Assembly: GCF_014174165.1 (NCBI RefSeq)
Contig: NZ_JABEQN010000001.1
Span: 124,001-188,000, forward strand
Direction: 5' to 3'
DNA length: 64,000 nucleotides
Origin: Gluconacetobacter dulcium
GTDB lineage: Bacteria > Pseudomonadota > Alphaproteobacteria > Acetobacterales > Acetobacteraceae
Part shown: piece after piece, positions 28,981-38,717 of the stretch
Numbering within the stretch: position 1 is the stretch's first letter
How the letters are laid out: every line of letters starts with the position of its first letter
Program-made: the position numbers and the translations under genes
Notes under the pieces: generated by a model
Databases searched by the model: none
Seen by the model: the letters and a program-made list of their open reading frames with translations, nothing else
What the model was told of the DNA's origin: nothing

Positions 28981-29493
28981 TCACACCATGGCAACGACCG
29001 CCACCAGACAGGCGAATATCGTGGGATAGAACGTCAGCGCAAAACCACAGGCACGATGCGCCGCCCCCCGTTCATATCCCCTCCAGAAAAGCAGCCGCCC
29101 AACGCTAAACAGCAGCACGAGGGCCGGAATCAGAACCACCGTCCGATGGCTGGCCGCCACCATGGCAAAATAGGCCCCTTGCGCCAGCACAAGCTGTTCG
29201 AGCGTATTCTGAAGCACGGCACGATCGACCGAAACCGCCGCCGAAGGCGTCGTCAGCCCGCTGCCGTCTATATCCTGCGGCGAGAAAAACCGTACCGTCG
29301 CGATCCGCGCGATACCCGCCAGCAGCCACAGGACCAGAACGATATCGGCCCTCATGACGAACCGGATGTCAGAGAGAAAGGACGCCTCGGCGGGCACAAG
29401 CACCCTGAAACGATATTGAAGACCAATCACCACCACCGACACCAGCGCCCCGATCGCCATGCCCCTGGCCGTTCCGATCTGTTTCTCCGTCAT
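28981..29493 (-). CDS. MAPEG-family membrane protein
   Basis: A 170-aa integral membrane protein with about four hydrophobic segments (GALVSVVVIGLQY, IVLVLWLLAGIARI, VVLIPALVLLFSVGRLLFW, FYPTIFACLVAVVAMV). The C-terminal signature LFWRGYERGAAHRACGFALT matches the MAPEG (eicosanoid/glutathione metabolism) fold. The bacterial role is unclear; related proteins include glutathione transferases. Stands alone. Confidence 0.8.
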   Translation of the reverse strand: MTEKQIGTARGMAIGALVSVVVIGLQYRFRVLVPAEASFLSDIRFVMRADIVLVLWLLAGIARIATVRFFSPQDIDGSGLTTPSAAVSVDRAVLQNTLEQLVLAQGAYFAMVAASHRTVVLIPALVLLFSVGRLLFWRGYERGAAHRACGFALTFYPTIFACLVAVVAMV

Positions 29494-29552
29494 GCGTTCC
29501 TCCCTCCGTCAGCGCCATCCGATGCGCGCATGGGCCGGCCGCGCGGAAAAGG

Positions 29553-29592
29553 TCGGGCTCTGCCCGAACCCGGCAAGGGCCTCGGCCCTTGC
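29553..29592 (-). terminator. tandem terminator hairpins after the EmrAB-NUDIX operon
   Basis: Two stems follow the NUDIX gene on the minus strand. GCAAGGGC (29573-29580) pairs with GCCCTTGC (29585-29592) around a tetraloop. TCGGGC (29553-29558) pairs with GCCCGA (29562-29567) around 3 nt and is followed on that strand by CCTTTTCC. This is a good rho-independent terminator candidate. Confidence 0.65.
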
Positions 29593-29618
29593 ATCCCCAT
29601 TCGTCGATCGGAGAGGGA

Positions 29619-30044
29619 CTATGCCACCACGTCGCGCAGGGCCGGCAGCACATGCCGGTTCAGCAGCGGGGCCAGCCGGATCGGCGGGTCTTCCTCCCCC
29701 TCCACATCCAGCCACAGCATCTCCGCGATTTCCGCCGCGATCACCGGCACGCCGTCCAGGTCCCCACGATAGATCGCCGCCCGGACCAGGCATCCCGGCT
29801 CGTTGGCCGCCGGCGCCTCGAAATGCCCCAGCAGCGCCAGCCCGTCAGAATGCAGCCCGCAACCCAGCTCCTCGCGCAGTTCCCGTTGCAGGGTTTCGGC
29901 CTCGGTCTCGCCGGGCTCGCCCTTGCCACCCGGCAGCATGAAGCTGTCGGTGCCGCGCTTGCGCACCACCAGCAGCGCCCCATCCCGCACGATCGCAGCC
30001 GACACGACGCTGATCACCCGCCCCCGCGTCTTCCTGCCGCTCAA
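29619..30044 (-). CDS. NUDIX hydrolase
   Basis: A 141-aa Nudix phosphohydrolase. The box is complete: GGKGEPGETEAETLQRELRE then ELG. The segment LLVVRKRGTDSFMLPGGK resembles MutT/8-oxo-dGTPase or nucleoside-diphosphate-derivative hydrolases; the substrate is not determined. The probable start is TTG 30044, overlapping the EmrB stop; GTG 30017 is the alternative. Co-transcribed with the efflux pair. Confidence 0.85.
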   Translation of the reverse strand: MSGRKTRGRVISVVSAAIVRDGALLVVRKRGTDSFMLPGGKGEPGETEAETLQRELREELGCGLHSDGLALLGHFEAPAANEPGCLVRAAIYRGDLDGVPVIAAEIAEMLWLDVEGEEDPPIRLAPLLNRHVLPALRDVVA

Positions 30045-31636
30045 TGCCCGGCCGACGGCTTCTTGCCGCCCCCCTTGATCGGCGACAGCAGGAAGCAGAA
30101 CGGCACGACAAGAAAGGCCCCGATCCCCAGGATCATGAACACTTCATTGTAGGCCAGGATCGAAATCTGCCGCGTGAATTCGACGAACAGCCGATGCTGC
30201 GCGACCGCATTCAATGCCCCCTGCGCCACCCCGTGCCCGCTCGCCGCCTGCTTCACCCTGGCCAGATAGTCGTTATAGGGCTGATGAAACGGCGTCATCC
30301 AATGCACCATCTGCGTCTGATGCGCCTGACGGATCTCCGTCAGCGTGGCGGTGGAACCCGAAATCGCGATCGACCCCAGCACATTACGCGCCATGCTGAA
30401 CAGCGCCGAGGCATCGCCGTTCAACTCGCGCGGCAGGGTCGCGAAGGTGATGGTCGAAATCGGCACGAACAGAAAGGCCAGGCTGGCCGTCTGGCTCATG
30501 CGGAACAGCACGAGATGCCGGAAATCCAGCAGCGGCACCAGATGGGCCGACCAGAACAGCGACACGCCCATGAAGCAGAAGCCCATCGCGATCAGCGTCC
30601 GCAGGCTCACATATTTCATCGACCGCCCGACCAGCGGAATCAGGATGATGACCGCGATGCCACCCGGTGACAGGATCAGGCCCGAAAGCGTGGCGTTATA
30701 GCCCATCACCTGCTGCGCGAACTGCGGCACGATGATCGCCGAGGCATAGAGCAGCGCGCCCACCGCCCCGATCAGCAGCGTGCCGGTCGCAAAATTCCGG
30801 TCCTTGAAAACCCGCAGGTCCACGGCCGGCTTTTTGGTCCGCAACAACCATGCCACGGCACCGCCGATTCCCAGCACAGCCAGAACCGCCATGATCCGGA
30901 TCATGGACGAACCGAACCAGTCCTCGTCCTCGCCGCGATCGACCGCGACTTCCAGGCAGCCGAACCCGATGGCGATCAACCCGATCCCCACGATATCCAG
31001 CGGCGCCTTCTGTTTGCCCGCCCACGGCGGGTCCTCCACGATCATCGACACGGCAAACGTCGCCGCCAGCCCCACGGGCACGTTGATGAAAAAGATCCAG
31101 CGCCAGGAATAATTGTCGGTAATCCACCCGCCCAGCGCCGGCCCGATCACGGGCGCGACGATGGTGGCAATCGCCGTCAGCCCGAACGCCGCCGCCCGCT
31201 TTTCGGGCGGGAAGGTATCGAGGATGATCGATTGCTGGTTGGGTTGCAGCCCGCCGCCGAAAAACCCCTGCATCAGCCGGAACAGAATCAGTTCCGGCAG
31301 GCTGGTCGCCATGCCGCACAGAAACGACGACACGGTGAACATGAAGATACAGATCAGGAAATAGCGTTTTCGGCCCAGCAGCTTTCCCAGCCACCCCGAA
31401 ATGGTCAGCACGATGCCGTTGGCCACCAGATACGATGTCAGCGTCCAGGTCGCATCGTCATAGGTCGAAGACAGGCTGCCGGCGATATGCGGCAGCGAGA
31501 CGTTGACGATGGTCGTGTCCAGGATTTCCATGAACGCGGCCACCGTCACGACGACCGCGATCAGCCATGGATTCGCCTTGGGCTTCCATGGCCTCTCCGC
31601 CGGGGCAGACGCGCCGGCCGCCGGGCCATCGCTCAT
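30041..31636 (-). CDS. DHA2-family multidrug MFS transporter, EmrB-like
   Basis: A 531-aa inner-membrane proton antiporter with about 14 membrane segments. The DHA2 signature lies in the first helices (FMEILDTTIVNVSLPHIAGS), followed by DDATWTLTSYLVANGIVLTI and GWLGKLLGRKRYF. It pairs with the EmrA-like adaptor, whose stop it overlaps by 4 nt, to drive efflux across both membranes with an outer-membrane channel encoded elsewhere. Confidence 0.92.
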   Translation of the reverse strand: MSDGPAAGASAPAERPWKPKANPWLIAVVVTVAAFMEILDTTIVNVSLPHIAGSLSSTYDDATWTLTSYLVANGIVLTISGWLGKLLGRKRYFLICIFMFTVSSFLCGMATSLPELILFRLMQGFFGGGLQPNQQSIILDTFPPEKRAAAFGLTAIATIVAPVIGPALGGWITDNYSWRWIFFINVPVGLAATFAVSMIVEDPPWAGKQKAPLDIVGIGLIAIGFGCLEVAVDRGEDEDWFGSSMIRIMAVLAVLGIGGAVAWLLRTKKPAVDLRVFKDRNFATGTLLIGAVGALLYASAIIVPQFAQQVMGYNATLSGLILSPGGIAVIILIPLVGRSMKYVSLRTLIAMGFCFMGVSLFWSAHLVPLLDFRHLVLFRMSQTASLAFLFVPISTITFATLPRELNGDASALFSMARNVLGSIAISGSTATLTEIRQAHQTQMVHWMTPFHQPYNDYLARVKQAASGHGVAQGALNAVAQHRLFVEFTRQISILAYNEVFMILGIGAFLVVPFCFLLSPIKGGGKKPSAGH

Positions 31637-32724
31637 TCCGTATGCACCGTCGGCACGACCGACAGCCCCAGCGACAGTGGCAGGTCAGGCTGCAACCCCT
31701 GATCGATCACGATCTTCACCGGCACACGCTGCACGATCTTCACATAGTTGCCCGTCGCGTTCTCGGGCGGGAAGGCGCTGAACGTCGCCCCGGTACCAAG
31801 CTGGATCGAATCCACGTGCCCCTTCAGGTTCAGGAACGGATAGGCATCCACCGCGATGTCCACCTTCTGACCCGGCCGCATATGGGTCATCTGGGTTTCC
31901 TTGTAGTTCGCCACCACCCACACTTCCGGCTCGACGATCGAGAAGAGCGACTGCCCCTCGCTGACAAAGCTGCCGCGCTCGATATTGCGCTGCGAAATCC
32001 AGCCATCATGCGGGGCACGGATCTCCGTCCATCCCAGGTTCAGTTCGGCCTGCACCAACTGCGCCCTGGCCTGCGCCACCTGCGCGTCATACTGGCTGAT
32101 CCGCGTCTGGGTGTTCGAGATATTGGCCTGCACCGGCTCGGCAATCCGCAGATTGCCCTCGGCCTGCGTCACCTGCGCCTTGGCGGCCTGAAGCGCCGCC
32201 GTGGCGTAGTCGATATCCTGCTGCGTGGTGGCGGCCCGCGCCACCGCGTGCTGGCGGCGGTAATCGGTCTCGGCCCTGAACTGCTGCGCCTGGGCGGCCT
32301 GCAACTGGCCCTGCGCCATCAGCAACCGGCCCGGAAAATCCTTCTGCGCGACCGTCAGTCCGAACTGCGCCCCTTCCGCCTGGGCCTGAGCGACCTGCAA
32401 CGTCGCCGCGGCATTATCGCGCGCCGCCCGATAGTCGCGGTCGTCGATGCGCGCCAGCACCTGCCCGGCATGGACGAACTGGTTGTCGTTCACCAGCAGT
32501 TCCGTCACATAGCCGCGCACATGCGGCGCAATGGTCACCGCACGCCCGGCGGTAAACGCATCGTCGGTCTCAACGTCATGGCGGGTCAGGAACCAGTAGA
32601 CCCCGGCCGCCACCACAAGGACGACGACAAACAGGATCAGGCCGACACGGACCAGCGGGTTGGGTTTCTTTTTGCGCGATTCTTCCGGCTTGTCGCCCGA
32701 CCCTGCGCCGTCTTGCTCGGCCAT
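31633..32724 (-). CDS. HlyD/EmrA-family membrane-fusion protein
   Basis: A 363-aa periplasmic adaptor. It has a single N-terminal membrane anchor (VGLILFVVVLVVAAGVYWFL), a lipoyl-like half (VTIAPHVRGYVTELLVNDNQ), a coiled-coil hairpin (about residues 95-215) and a second lipoyl/beta-barrel half (GWISQRNIERGSFVSEGQ, VVANYKETQMTHMRPGQ). It is first in the operon with the EmrB-like pump and NUDIX hydrolase, downstream of a TetR-type operator. Confidence 0.92.
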   Translation of the reverse strand: MAEQDGAGSGDKPEESRKKKPNPLVRVGLILFVVVLVVAAGVYWFLTRHDVETDDAFTAGRAVTIAPHVRGYVTELLVNDNQFVHAGQVLARIDDRDYRAARDNAAATLQVAQAQAEGAQFGLTVAQKDFPGRLLMAQGQLQAAQAQQFRAETDYRRQHAVARAATTQQDIDYATAALQAAKAQVTQAEGNLRIAEPVQANISNTQTRISQYDAQVAQARAQLVQAELNLGWTEIRAPHDGWISQRNIERGSFVSEGQSLFSIVEPEVWVVANYKETQMTHMRPGQKVDIAVDAYPFLNLKGHVDSIQLGTGATFSAFPPENATGNYVKIVQRVPVKIVIDQGLQPDLPLSLGLSVVPTVHTE

Positions 32725-32768
32725 ACGGTTCCTCTTGCGTTCCAGCTCATAGCGTCAGCGCGGTCGAA

Positions 32769-32787
32769 TGACCGAACCGGTCGGTCA
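32769..32787. promoter_or_regulatory. TetR-type operator upstream of the EmrAB operon
   Basis: TGACCGA (32769-32775) and TCGGTCA (32781-32787) form a perfect 7-bp inverted repeat with a 5-bp centre, 45 bp upstream of the EmrA-like start. The shape suits a TetR/AcrR repressor. No TetR gene is adjacent, so a distant regulator would act here. Confidence 0.55.
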
Positions 32788-32873
32788 ATCCATGACACGA
32801 AGTCCCCGATCCATCAACCGCCCCACCCGGCAGACACGACGAAAAGACTGGCCGGTTCCCCCCGGCCTGCGAT

Positions 32874-34685
32874 TCAGAGGCCGAAAGCCTGGGTTCGTAC
32901 CATACGGGCATACAGCCCGTCGGCCGCCATCAGGTCGGCATGGGTTCCGCATTCCACCCCTTGCCCGTCGGCCAGCACCACGACCAGATCGGCCGACCGC
33001 ACGGTCGACAGCCGATGGGCGACGACGATGGTCGTCCGCCCCTGCCGCAACTGGCCCAGTGCCTCCTGCACCAGCGCCTCGCTCTCGCTGTCCAGGGCGC
33101 TGGTCGCCTCGTCCAGCAACAGCACGCGCGGATCGCGCAGCAGCGCCCGCGCCAGCGCCACCCGCTGGCGCTGGCCGCCCGACAGGCGCTGCCCGCCAGG
33201 GCCGACACGGGTGGCAAATCCCTCAGGCAGCGCGTCGATAAAGGCTTCCGCCGCCGCCGCCCGCGCCGCCGCCCGAATATCGGCATCCGTGGCACTCGGC
33301 CGGCCCACCCGGATATTTTCGGCCACCGACAGGTCGAACAGCAGCGTATCCTGGCTGACATAGGCAATGGCGTCGCGCAGATCGGCCAGCCGCACGGCCC
33401 GCAGATCCATCCCATCCAGCACGATCCGCCCGCCACTGACATCATGCAGGCGCGGAATCAGCGACAGCGCGGTCGATTTCCCGGCACCGGACGGCCCGAC
33501 CAGAGCCACCGTCAACCCCGGCCGCGCGTCGAAACTCAGTCCGCTCAGCCCCACCCGCCCATCGGGATAGACGAACGAGGCCGCCTCGAAACGCAGATGG
33601 CCATTACCCTCGGGCAGCGGCCCGGCATCGGGGGCCTCCACGATATCGGCCGGTTCGTCGATCACGGCGAAGATCCGCTCCAGCCCGGCAAACCCTTCCT
33701 GCATCGCGGCATTCAGCGACCCCAGCGCCCGCAACGGCCGCGAGGCCAGCAGCAACGCCGCCACGAATCCCGAAAAATCGCCCAGCGTCGCCCCGCCCAG
33801 CGCCGCACGCCAGCCAGCAAAACCCAGTACGGCGGCCACCGCCGCCCCGCCCAGCACTTCCAGCACCGGATCGACCCGCGCCCGCCCCCGCGCAATCCGC
33901 AGAAGGGCCGCATGCAACTGGTCGAACGCCTGATCGACCCGTTTCGTCTCCGCCTGCTCCAGACGATAGACCCGCACGGTGCGCGCCTGCGAAAAGCTCT
34001 CGGTCAGCAGGGCAGAGGTCTCGCCCATCCGCTCCTGCATGCCGCCCGAGGCCCGCCGGACCCGTTTACCCAGCCGCTGGATCGGCACCGCCGCGATCGG
34101 ATACAGCACCGCCGCGATCAGGCTCAGTTCCCAGTCCATATAGAACATCGACACCACCAGCCCCGCGACGGTGACGACATCGCCCAGCGAATTGACGACA
34201 CGGATCATCGCCTCGCGGATCGAGACGGCATCGGTGGTAAACCGGGCGGCAAGCTGCGCCGGCGCCTCGCGCTCGACCCGCGCGATGTCGGCATGGAGCA
34301 GATGCGCGAACATCCGCTCCTGCAAGCCGCGAATCACCACCAGCACCAGGTTCTGCACCGCGACGGTCTGGCCGTATTGCGACAGCGCCTTGGCGGCGGT
34401 GATCAGGATCACGAGCGCCGGCACCTGATAGAGAATGCGCGGATCGTGGTCGGCGAACATATCCAGCGCCCGCTGGATGACCAGCGGATACAGCCCGGTC
34501 AGCGACGCCATCAGGATCGTCAGCCCGATCACCGCCGCGATCCGTCCGCGATGGTGGCGCACGTCCTCGCGCCACACGCGCCGCAGCAGGTCCATGCCCC
34601 GCTCATGCGCATCGCCTCCCGCCGGCCGGGCCGGCGCAGGCATGGGCGGGGAAGAGGCCGGGGTCCGGGACGAAACGACGTTCAT
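32874..34685 (-). CDS. ABC exporter, MsbA-like (fused TMD-NBD)
   Basis: A 603-aa half-transporter with six membrane segments (residues ~45-330) and a C-terminal ATPase. Motifs are complete: Walker A GPSGAGKST, Q-loop YVSQDTLLFD, signature LSGGQRQR, Walker B VLLLDEATSALD, and H-loop VAHRLST. It resembles MsbA and related lipid or drug flippases. ATG 34685 has AAAGGG upstream; an in-frame TTG at 34700 is less likely. The exact substrate is unknown. Confidence 0.9.
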   Translation of the reverse strand: MNVVSSRTPASSPPMPAPARPAGGDAHERGMDLLRRVWREDVRHHRGRIAAVIGLTILMASLTGLYPLVIQRALDMFADHDPRILYQVPALVILITAAKALSQYGQTVAVQNLVLVVIRGLQERMFAHLLHADIARVEREAPAQLAARFTTDAVSIREAMIRVVNSLGDVVTVAGLVVSMFYMDWELSLIAAVLYPIAAVPIQRLGKRVRRASGGMQERMGETSALLTESFSQARTVRVYRLEQAETKRVDQAFDQLHAALLRIARGRARVDPVLEVLGGAAVAAVLGFAGWRAALGGATLGDFSGFVAALLLASRPLRALGSLNAAMQEGFAGLERIFAVIDEPADIVEAPDAGPLPEGNGHLRFEAASFVYPDGRVGLSGLSFDARPGLTVALVGPSGAGKSTALSLIPRLHDVSGGRIVLDGMDLRAVRLADLRDAIAYVSQDTLLFDLSVAENIRVGRPSATDADIRAAARAAAAEAFIDALPEGFATRVGPGGQRLSGGQRQRVALARALLRDPRVLLLDEATSALDSESEALVQEALGQLRQGRTTIVVAHRLSTVRSADLVVVLADGQGVECGTHADLMAADGLYARMVRTQAFGL

Positions 34686-34752
34686 GCAGCCCTTTACCAA
34701 GCCGTGGATGACAAAGAAAGCAACGCCGCTGCCGGCCGCGAGCCGTCCGGTA

Positions 34753-35994
34753 TCAAGCGGTCCCCGCCGTCAGCCGCTCCAGTTGCGCCAGACACGCCCG
34801 CCGCCCGGCCCGGCACCCTCCGGCGTGCCACCAGGCGCGGACCTGTTCCAGCACCTGCCCCACACGCGGGCCGGGCACCATGCCGGCCTGCACCAGATCC
34901 CGCCCCGCCAGCGGAAAGACCGGTCGCGCACGGGCCAGCAGATCGGCCCGCAGCGCGTCCCATAGGGGTGATGCCGTCCCCAGCCGCTCCGCCTGCACCC
35001 GCCAGCTCCGCCCGACCAGGGCCTGTGCCGGCTCGTCGGCCAGCAGGCGACGGCGGTCGTCCTCCTCCAGCGCCGGATCAGGCTCCGGCCCCGACCGGAT
35101 CGCGGCAAGGGCCGCCACATCGGCCCGCGACAGGCGCAGGCGCCCGGCCAGTTCCTCCGGCTCAGCCCGCGCCAGCACCGCCAGACGCAGCACCGCGTCA
35201 TCCGGCGCTCCGCTCCCGATCAGCCGCGCCAGCGCCGGCAGGTCGCATCCCTCCGGCAGCAGGATGGCCAGCACACCGCATTCCGCCATCAGCGTCAGGG
35301 TCGCCACCACGGCCGGCCCGGCGAGGATGCGCCGCAACTCCGACCACACCCGCTCGGCCGAAAGCCGACAGACGCCGTCACGACAGGCCACGATCGCGTC
35401 CATCGCCGCCCCGTCCGGCGCACCCCGCCCATAGCGGGCGTGAAAGCGGAAAAAGCGCAGAACCCGCAGCGCGTCCTCGCGAATGCGCGCCGCTGCATCG
35501 CCGACGAACCGCACCCGCCCAGCCGCCAGATCCACCCGGCCACCGAAATAATCGTGCACCACCCCGTCCCGATCGCAGGACATCGCATTGATCGTGAAAT
35601 CCCGCCGGGCCGCATCCTCTTCCCAGTCATCGGTCCAGGCCACCACGGCATGCCGCCCATCGGTCCGCTCGTCCCGACGCAACGTGGTGATTTCATAGGG
35701 TCGGCCGTCGATCACGGCGGTCACCGTGCCATGGGCCAACCCGGTGGCCACGACCTTGATTCCAGCCTCGGTCAGAATCGCCTGCACACGCTCAGGCGGT
35801 TCGGGCGTACCCATGTCGATATCGGCCACAGCCCGTCCGGCCAGCAGGTCGCGCACAACCCCGCCGACCAGCCGCGCCCCCGGCAACAAACCCCACAGCC
35901 GCGTCAGTCCCCGCCACGCATCCGGCGGCAAGGTCGCCAGCCGGTCCGCCAGTTCGCCACCCCGGTTCAGCTCCCGTCCCCCGCCGGCAGGCAT
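34753..35994 (-). CDS. cca: CCA tRNA nucleotidyltransferase / poly(A) polymerase family
   Basis: A 413-aa class-II nucleotidyltransferase that adds or repairs the tRNA 3' CCA end. Motifs are ARLVGGVVRDLLAGRAVADI with DM (the DxD metal pair), ERxDGRH in the palm, RRDFTINAMSCD, and the helical region EDALRVLRFFRFHARYG. The start at ATG 35994 overlaps the end of the DUF1285 gene by 28 nt, a common pairing in alphaproteobacteria. Confidence 0.9.
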   Translation of the reverse strand: MPAGGGRELNRGGELADRLATLPPDAWRGLTRLWGLLPGARLVGGVVRDLLAGRAVADIDMGTPEPPERVQAILTEAGIKVVATGLAHGTVTAVIDGRPYEITTLRRDERTDGRHAVVAWTDDWEEDAARRDFTINAMSCDRDGVVHDYFGGRVDLAAGRVRFVGDAAARIREDALRVLRFFRFHARYGRGAPDGAAMDAIVACRDGVCRLSAERVWSELRRILAGPAVVATLTLMAECGVLAILLPEGCDLPALARLIGSGAPDDAVLRLAVLARAEPEELAGRLRLSRADVAALAAIRSGPEPDPALEEDDRRRLLADEPAQALVGRSWRVQAERLGTASPLWDALRADLLARARPVFPLAGRDLVQAGMVPGPRVGQVLEQVRAWWHAGGCRAGRRACLAQLERLTAGTA

Positions 35995-36578
35995 GAGAGG
36001 GGAAAAAAGACATTCTGGCTCCACACGCCCAGGCACGGCGTGCCGCGACAGGTGCCGGGAACCGCCAGGGCCGCCAGTTCGTAATAGACCGAACGGGCGA
36101 TTCGGGCCTGGATCGGGTAAGCCCCGGCACCGTCGCGCACATGCAGATAGGGAACCGGGCCAGTGCCGCATTCCTCGCAGGGAACATCCCATTCCGCCAC
36201 GATCGCGTGGTCCGGCCCGGCACAGACCACCAGATCCACATTCGTCCGAAAGGAGAGCACCTGCTCGCGCCCGCAGCCGCTCCAATGCAGCTCCATCGCC
36301 ACGAACGGCGCATCCTCGACCTCGATCGTGCCGCGTTCGGTCGGCGTCTGTAGCCAGTATGCCCCCTCGGCGTCCCGCGTCAGCACCGACGCGAACAGGC
36401 AGACCATCGGCTTGCGGCGGATCGGCGTGCCGCGATAAAGCCATGTCCCATCCCGCTGTATCCGGAACGGCAACACCCCGCACGACGCCGACATGGAGGG
36501 CATGACAGGGCGGGAGGAGCATTGGGCGCCATCGAAAGCCGCAACGGCACGCCTGTTCAGATCGTCAGCCAACTGCAT
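35967..36578 (-). CDS. DUF1285 domain protein
   Basis: A 203-aa soluble protein of unknown function. The family pattern is visible: GVLPFRIQRDGTWLYRGTPI followed by RRKPMVCLFASVL and YWLQTPTERGTIEVEDAPFV. The last ~40 residues (GTCRGTPCLGVWSQNVFFPL) extend the usual fold. Its end overlaps the CCA-enzyme gene, and the pair is divergent from the MoxR operon. Confidence 0.82.
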   Translation of the reverse strand: MQLADDLNRRAVAAFDGAQCSSRPVMPSMSASCGVLPFRIQRDGTWLYRGTPIRRKPMVCLFASVLTRDAEGAYWLQTPTERGTIEVEDAPFVAMELHWSGCGREQVLSFRTNVDLVVCAGPDHAIVAEWDVPCEECGTGPVPYLHVRDGAGAYPIQARIARSVYYELAALAVPGTCRGTPCLGVWSQNVFFPLSCLPAGDGS

Positions 36579-36663
36579 AACCCACGCCTGTTGAATCGTC
36601 AGACCCCCGATATAGGGATCATCCCCGACTTGATGAAACCCCCAGACCTGTCAGATTGAGCGC

Positions 36664-37713
36664 ATGACGATATCGGACGCCCTGCCCCCCGCCTCCGGCA
36701 CCGCGCCGGGCCTGCCCCCTTTCTCGGCCCCGAACGCCACCGCCGACCTCGCACAGGCCGAACGCCTGGGCAGTCTGCTGCGGGCGGCCCGGGCCGAAAT
36801 CGGCCGCGTCATCCACGGCCAGCGCACGGTCATCGACCAGACGCTGACCAGCATCCTGGCCGGCGGCCACACGCTGCTGGTCGGCGCGCCGGGGCTGGGC
36901 AAGACCCTGCTGGTCACGACATTGGGAACGGTACTGGGCCTGGACGCCCGGCGCGTGCAGTTCACGCCCGACCTGATGCCGTCCGACATCACCGGCAGCG
37001 AAATCCTCGACGAGGACGAACACGGCCGCCGCAGCTTCCGCTTCGTACCCGGCCCCGTCTTCTGCCAGTTGCTGATGGCCGACGAAATCAACCGCGCCAG
37101 CCCCCGCACCCAGTCCGCCCTGTTGCAGGCCATGCAGGAACACCGGGTCGCCATCGCCGGCACCGACCACACATTACCCACCCCGTTCCACGTCCTTGCC
37201 ACCCAGAATCCCATCGAACAGGAAGGCACCTACCCACTCCCCGAGGCCCAGCTCGACCGATTCATGCTCCAGATCCCCCTCGGTTTCCCCGATGAGACCG
37301 CCGAGCGCGCGATGCTGCTGGCCACCACGGGCAGCCAGGACATCGTGCCCCGTCCGGTCCTGACCGACCGCGACCTGATCGAGGCCCAGCGCCTGGTCCG
37401 CGCCCTGCCGGTCGGCGACCGGGTGGTGGATTCCATCGTGCGGCTGGTCCGCTCCGCCCGGCCGGAAACGACACAGGACGCCACCATCCGCGACTCCGTG
37501 GCCTGGGGCCCCGGCCCCCGCGCTGCGCAGGCGCTGATGCTGGCCACCCGCGCCCGCGCCCTGCTCGACGGCCGCCTGTCCCCCAGCATCGACGACATCG
37601 CGGCCCTCGCCCAACCGGTCCTGGCGCACCGCATGTCCCTCACCTTCACCGCCCGGGCCGAGAACCGGCGCCTGCCGGACCTGATCGACGGCCTGCTCCG
37701 CACGCTGGACTGA
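36664..37713 (+). CDS. MoxR-type AAA+ ATPase
   Basis: A 349-aa MoxR chaperone-like ATPase. Walker A is [13 protein letters not shown], Walker B is [20 protein letters not shown] and the sensor-1 region is [20 protein letters not shown]. MoxR proteins usually act with VWA-domain partners to assemble or activate complexes. It heads a tightly packed operon with DUF58, DUF4159 and VWA-like membrane proteins (gaps of 8 nt or overlaps). Confidence 0.93.
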   Translation: MTISDALPPASGTAPGLPPFSAPNATADLAQAERLGSLLRAARAEIGRVIHGQRTVIDQTLTSILAGGHTLLVGAPGLGKTLLVTTLGTVLGLDARRVQFTPDLMPSDITGSEILDEDEHGRRSFRFVPGPVFCQLLMADEINRASPRTQSALLQAMQEHRVAIAGTDHTLPTPFHVLATQNPIEQEGTYPLPEAQLDRFMLQIPLGFPDETAERAMLLATTGSQDIVPRPVLTDRDLIEAQRLVRALPVGDRVVDSIVRLVRSARPETTQDATIRDSVAWGPGPRAAQALMLATRARALLDGRLSPSIDDIAALAQPVLAHRMSLTFTARAENRRLPDLIDGLLRTLD

Positions 37714-37721
37714 GCGTCGCG

Positions 37722-38717
37722 ATGACGCGGCCCCCTTCCCTGCCCGGCCGCGCGGCCGCCTTCCTGCGCCGCGCATTGGCGCGGCACGTCCCGATGACGG
37801 ATACGCCCGATGCCGGCCTGACTCCGGCCGCCGTCCCGCTGGCGGCGGCGGAAAACCTGGCCGCGCGCATGCCGGCGCTGATCCTGTCCGCCCAGCGCAT
37901 CGCCGCCACCGTCGCGGCCGGCCACCATGGACGGCGCCAGGCCGGTCCGGGCGAGGATTTCTGGCAGTTCCGCCCCGCCCAGCCCGGCGAGCCGGTCACG
38001 CGCATCGACTGGCGGCAATCCGCACGCAGCAGCCGGGCCTATGTCCGCGAAACCGAAGCCGAGGCCGCGCAGACCGTCTGCCTGTGGTGCGATCCCAGCG
38101 CCTCGATGCGCTGGCGTTCCGTGCCGACGCTGCCGCTGAAATCGGACTGCGCCATCCTGCTTACCCTCGCGCTGGGCGCGCTGCTGCTACGCCGGGGCGA
38201 ACGGGTACGCCTGCTCACGCCGGGCGAACCGGTCGATATCCCCCCCGGCGGACGGGCGGCGCTGGACCGGCTGGCCGTGGCCCTGATGCGCACCTTGGAC
38301 CACGACCCGGAAGATGCCGGCCTGCCCCATCCGCAGCAGGTCCCCCGGCATGCCAGGGTCGTCCTGATCGGCGACGGGCTGTGCGGACTGCCGGCCATGG
38401 CGACATTGCTGCGCGGCCTGACGGCCCGCCCGGCCCACGCCATGCTCCTTCTGGTCAATGACCCGGCGGAAGCCGAACTGCCTTACGCGGGACATATCCG
38501 CTTTTCGGGCCTGGAAGGCGAGGAAACGCTGACGCTCCCCGGCGTCGAACAGGTACGCGGCGCCTATCGCGAGGCCTATGCCCGCCATCAGGCCGACCTG
38601 GCGGAACTCTGCCGCGTCAACGGTCATCTCCTGATCCGCCATGCAACCGACCACCGGCCCGAAGAGGCCCTCCTGGCCCTGCACGCCGCCCTGTCCGGGC
38701 GGGGAGAGCGCCCATGA
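37722..38717 (+). CDS. DUF58 protein (MoxR partner)
   Basis: A 331-aa DUF58 protein, a VWA-like family encoded beside MoxR. The core signature is EDFWQFRPAQPGEPVTRIDW followed by RQSARSSRAYVRETEAEAAQ and VCLWCDPSASMRW (a DxSxSM-like MIDAS remnant). The function is not biochemically settled; it probably couples the MoxR ATPase to the membrane proteins encoded next. It overlaps the following gene by 4 nt. Confidence 0.9.
   Translation: MTRPPSLPGRAAAFLRRALARHVPMTDTPDAGLTPAAVPLAAAENLAARMPALILSAQRIAATVAAGHHGRRQAGPGEDFWQFRPAQPGEPVTRIDWRQSARSSRAYVRETEAEAAQTVCLWCDPSASMRWRSVPTLPLKSDCAILLTLALGALLLRRGERVRLLTPGEPVDIPPGGRAALDRLAVALMRTLDHDPEDAGLPHPQQVPRHARVVLIGDGLCGLPAMATLLRGLTARPAHAMLLLVNDPAEAELPYAGHIRFSGLEGEETLTLPGVEQVRGAYREAYARHQADLAELCRVNGHLLIRHATDHRPEEALLALHAALSGRGERP

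Noticed and set aside
32940-35591. An 883-codon plus-strand frame
   Set aside because: Antisense to the MsbA-like exporter and CCA enzyme; low-complexity Pro/Arg composition.
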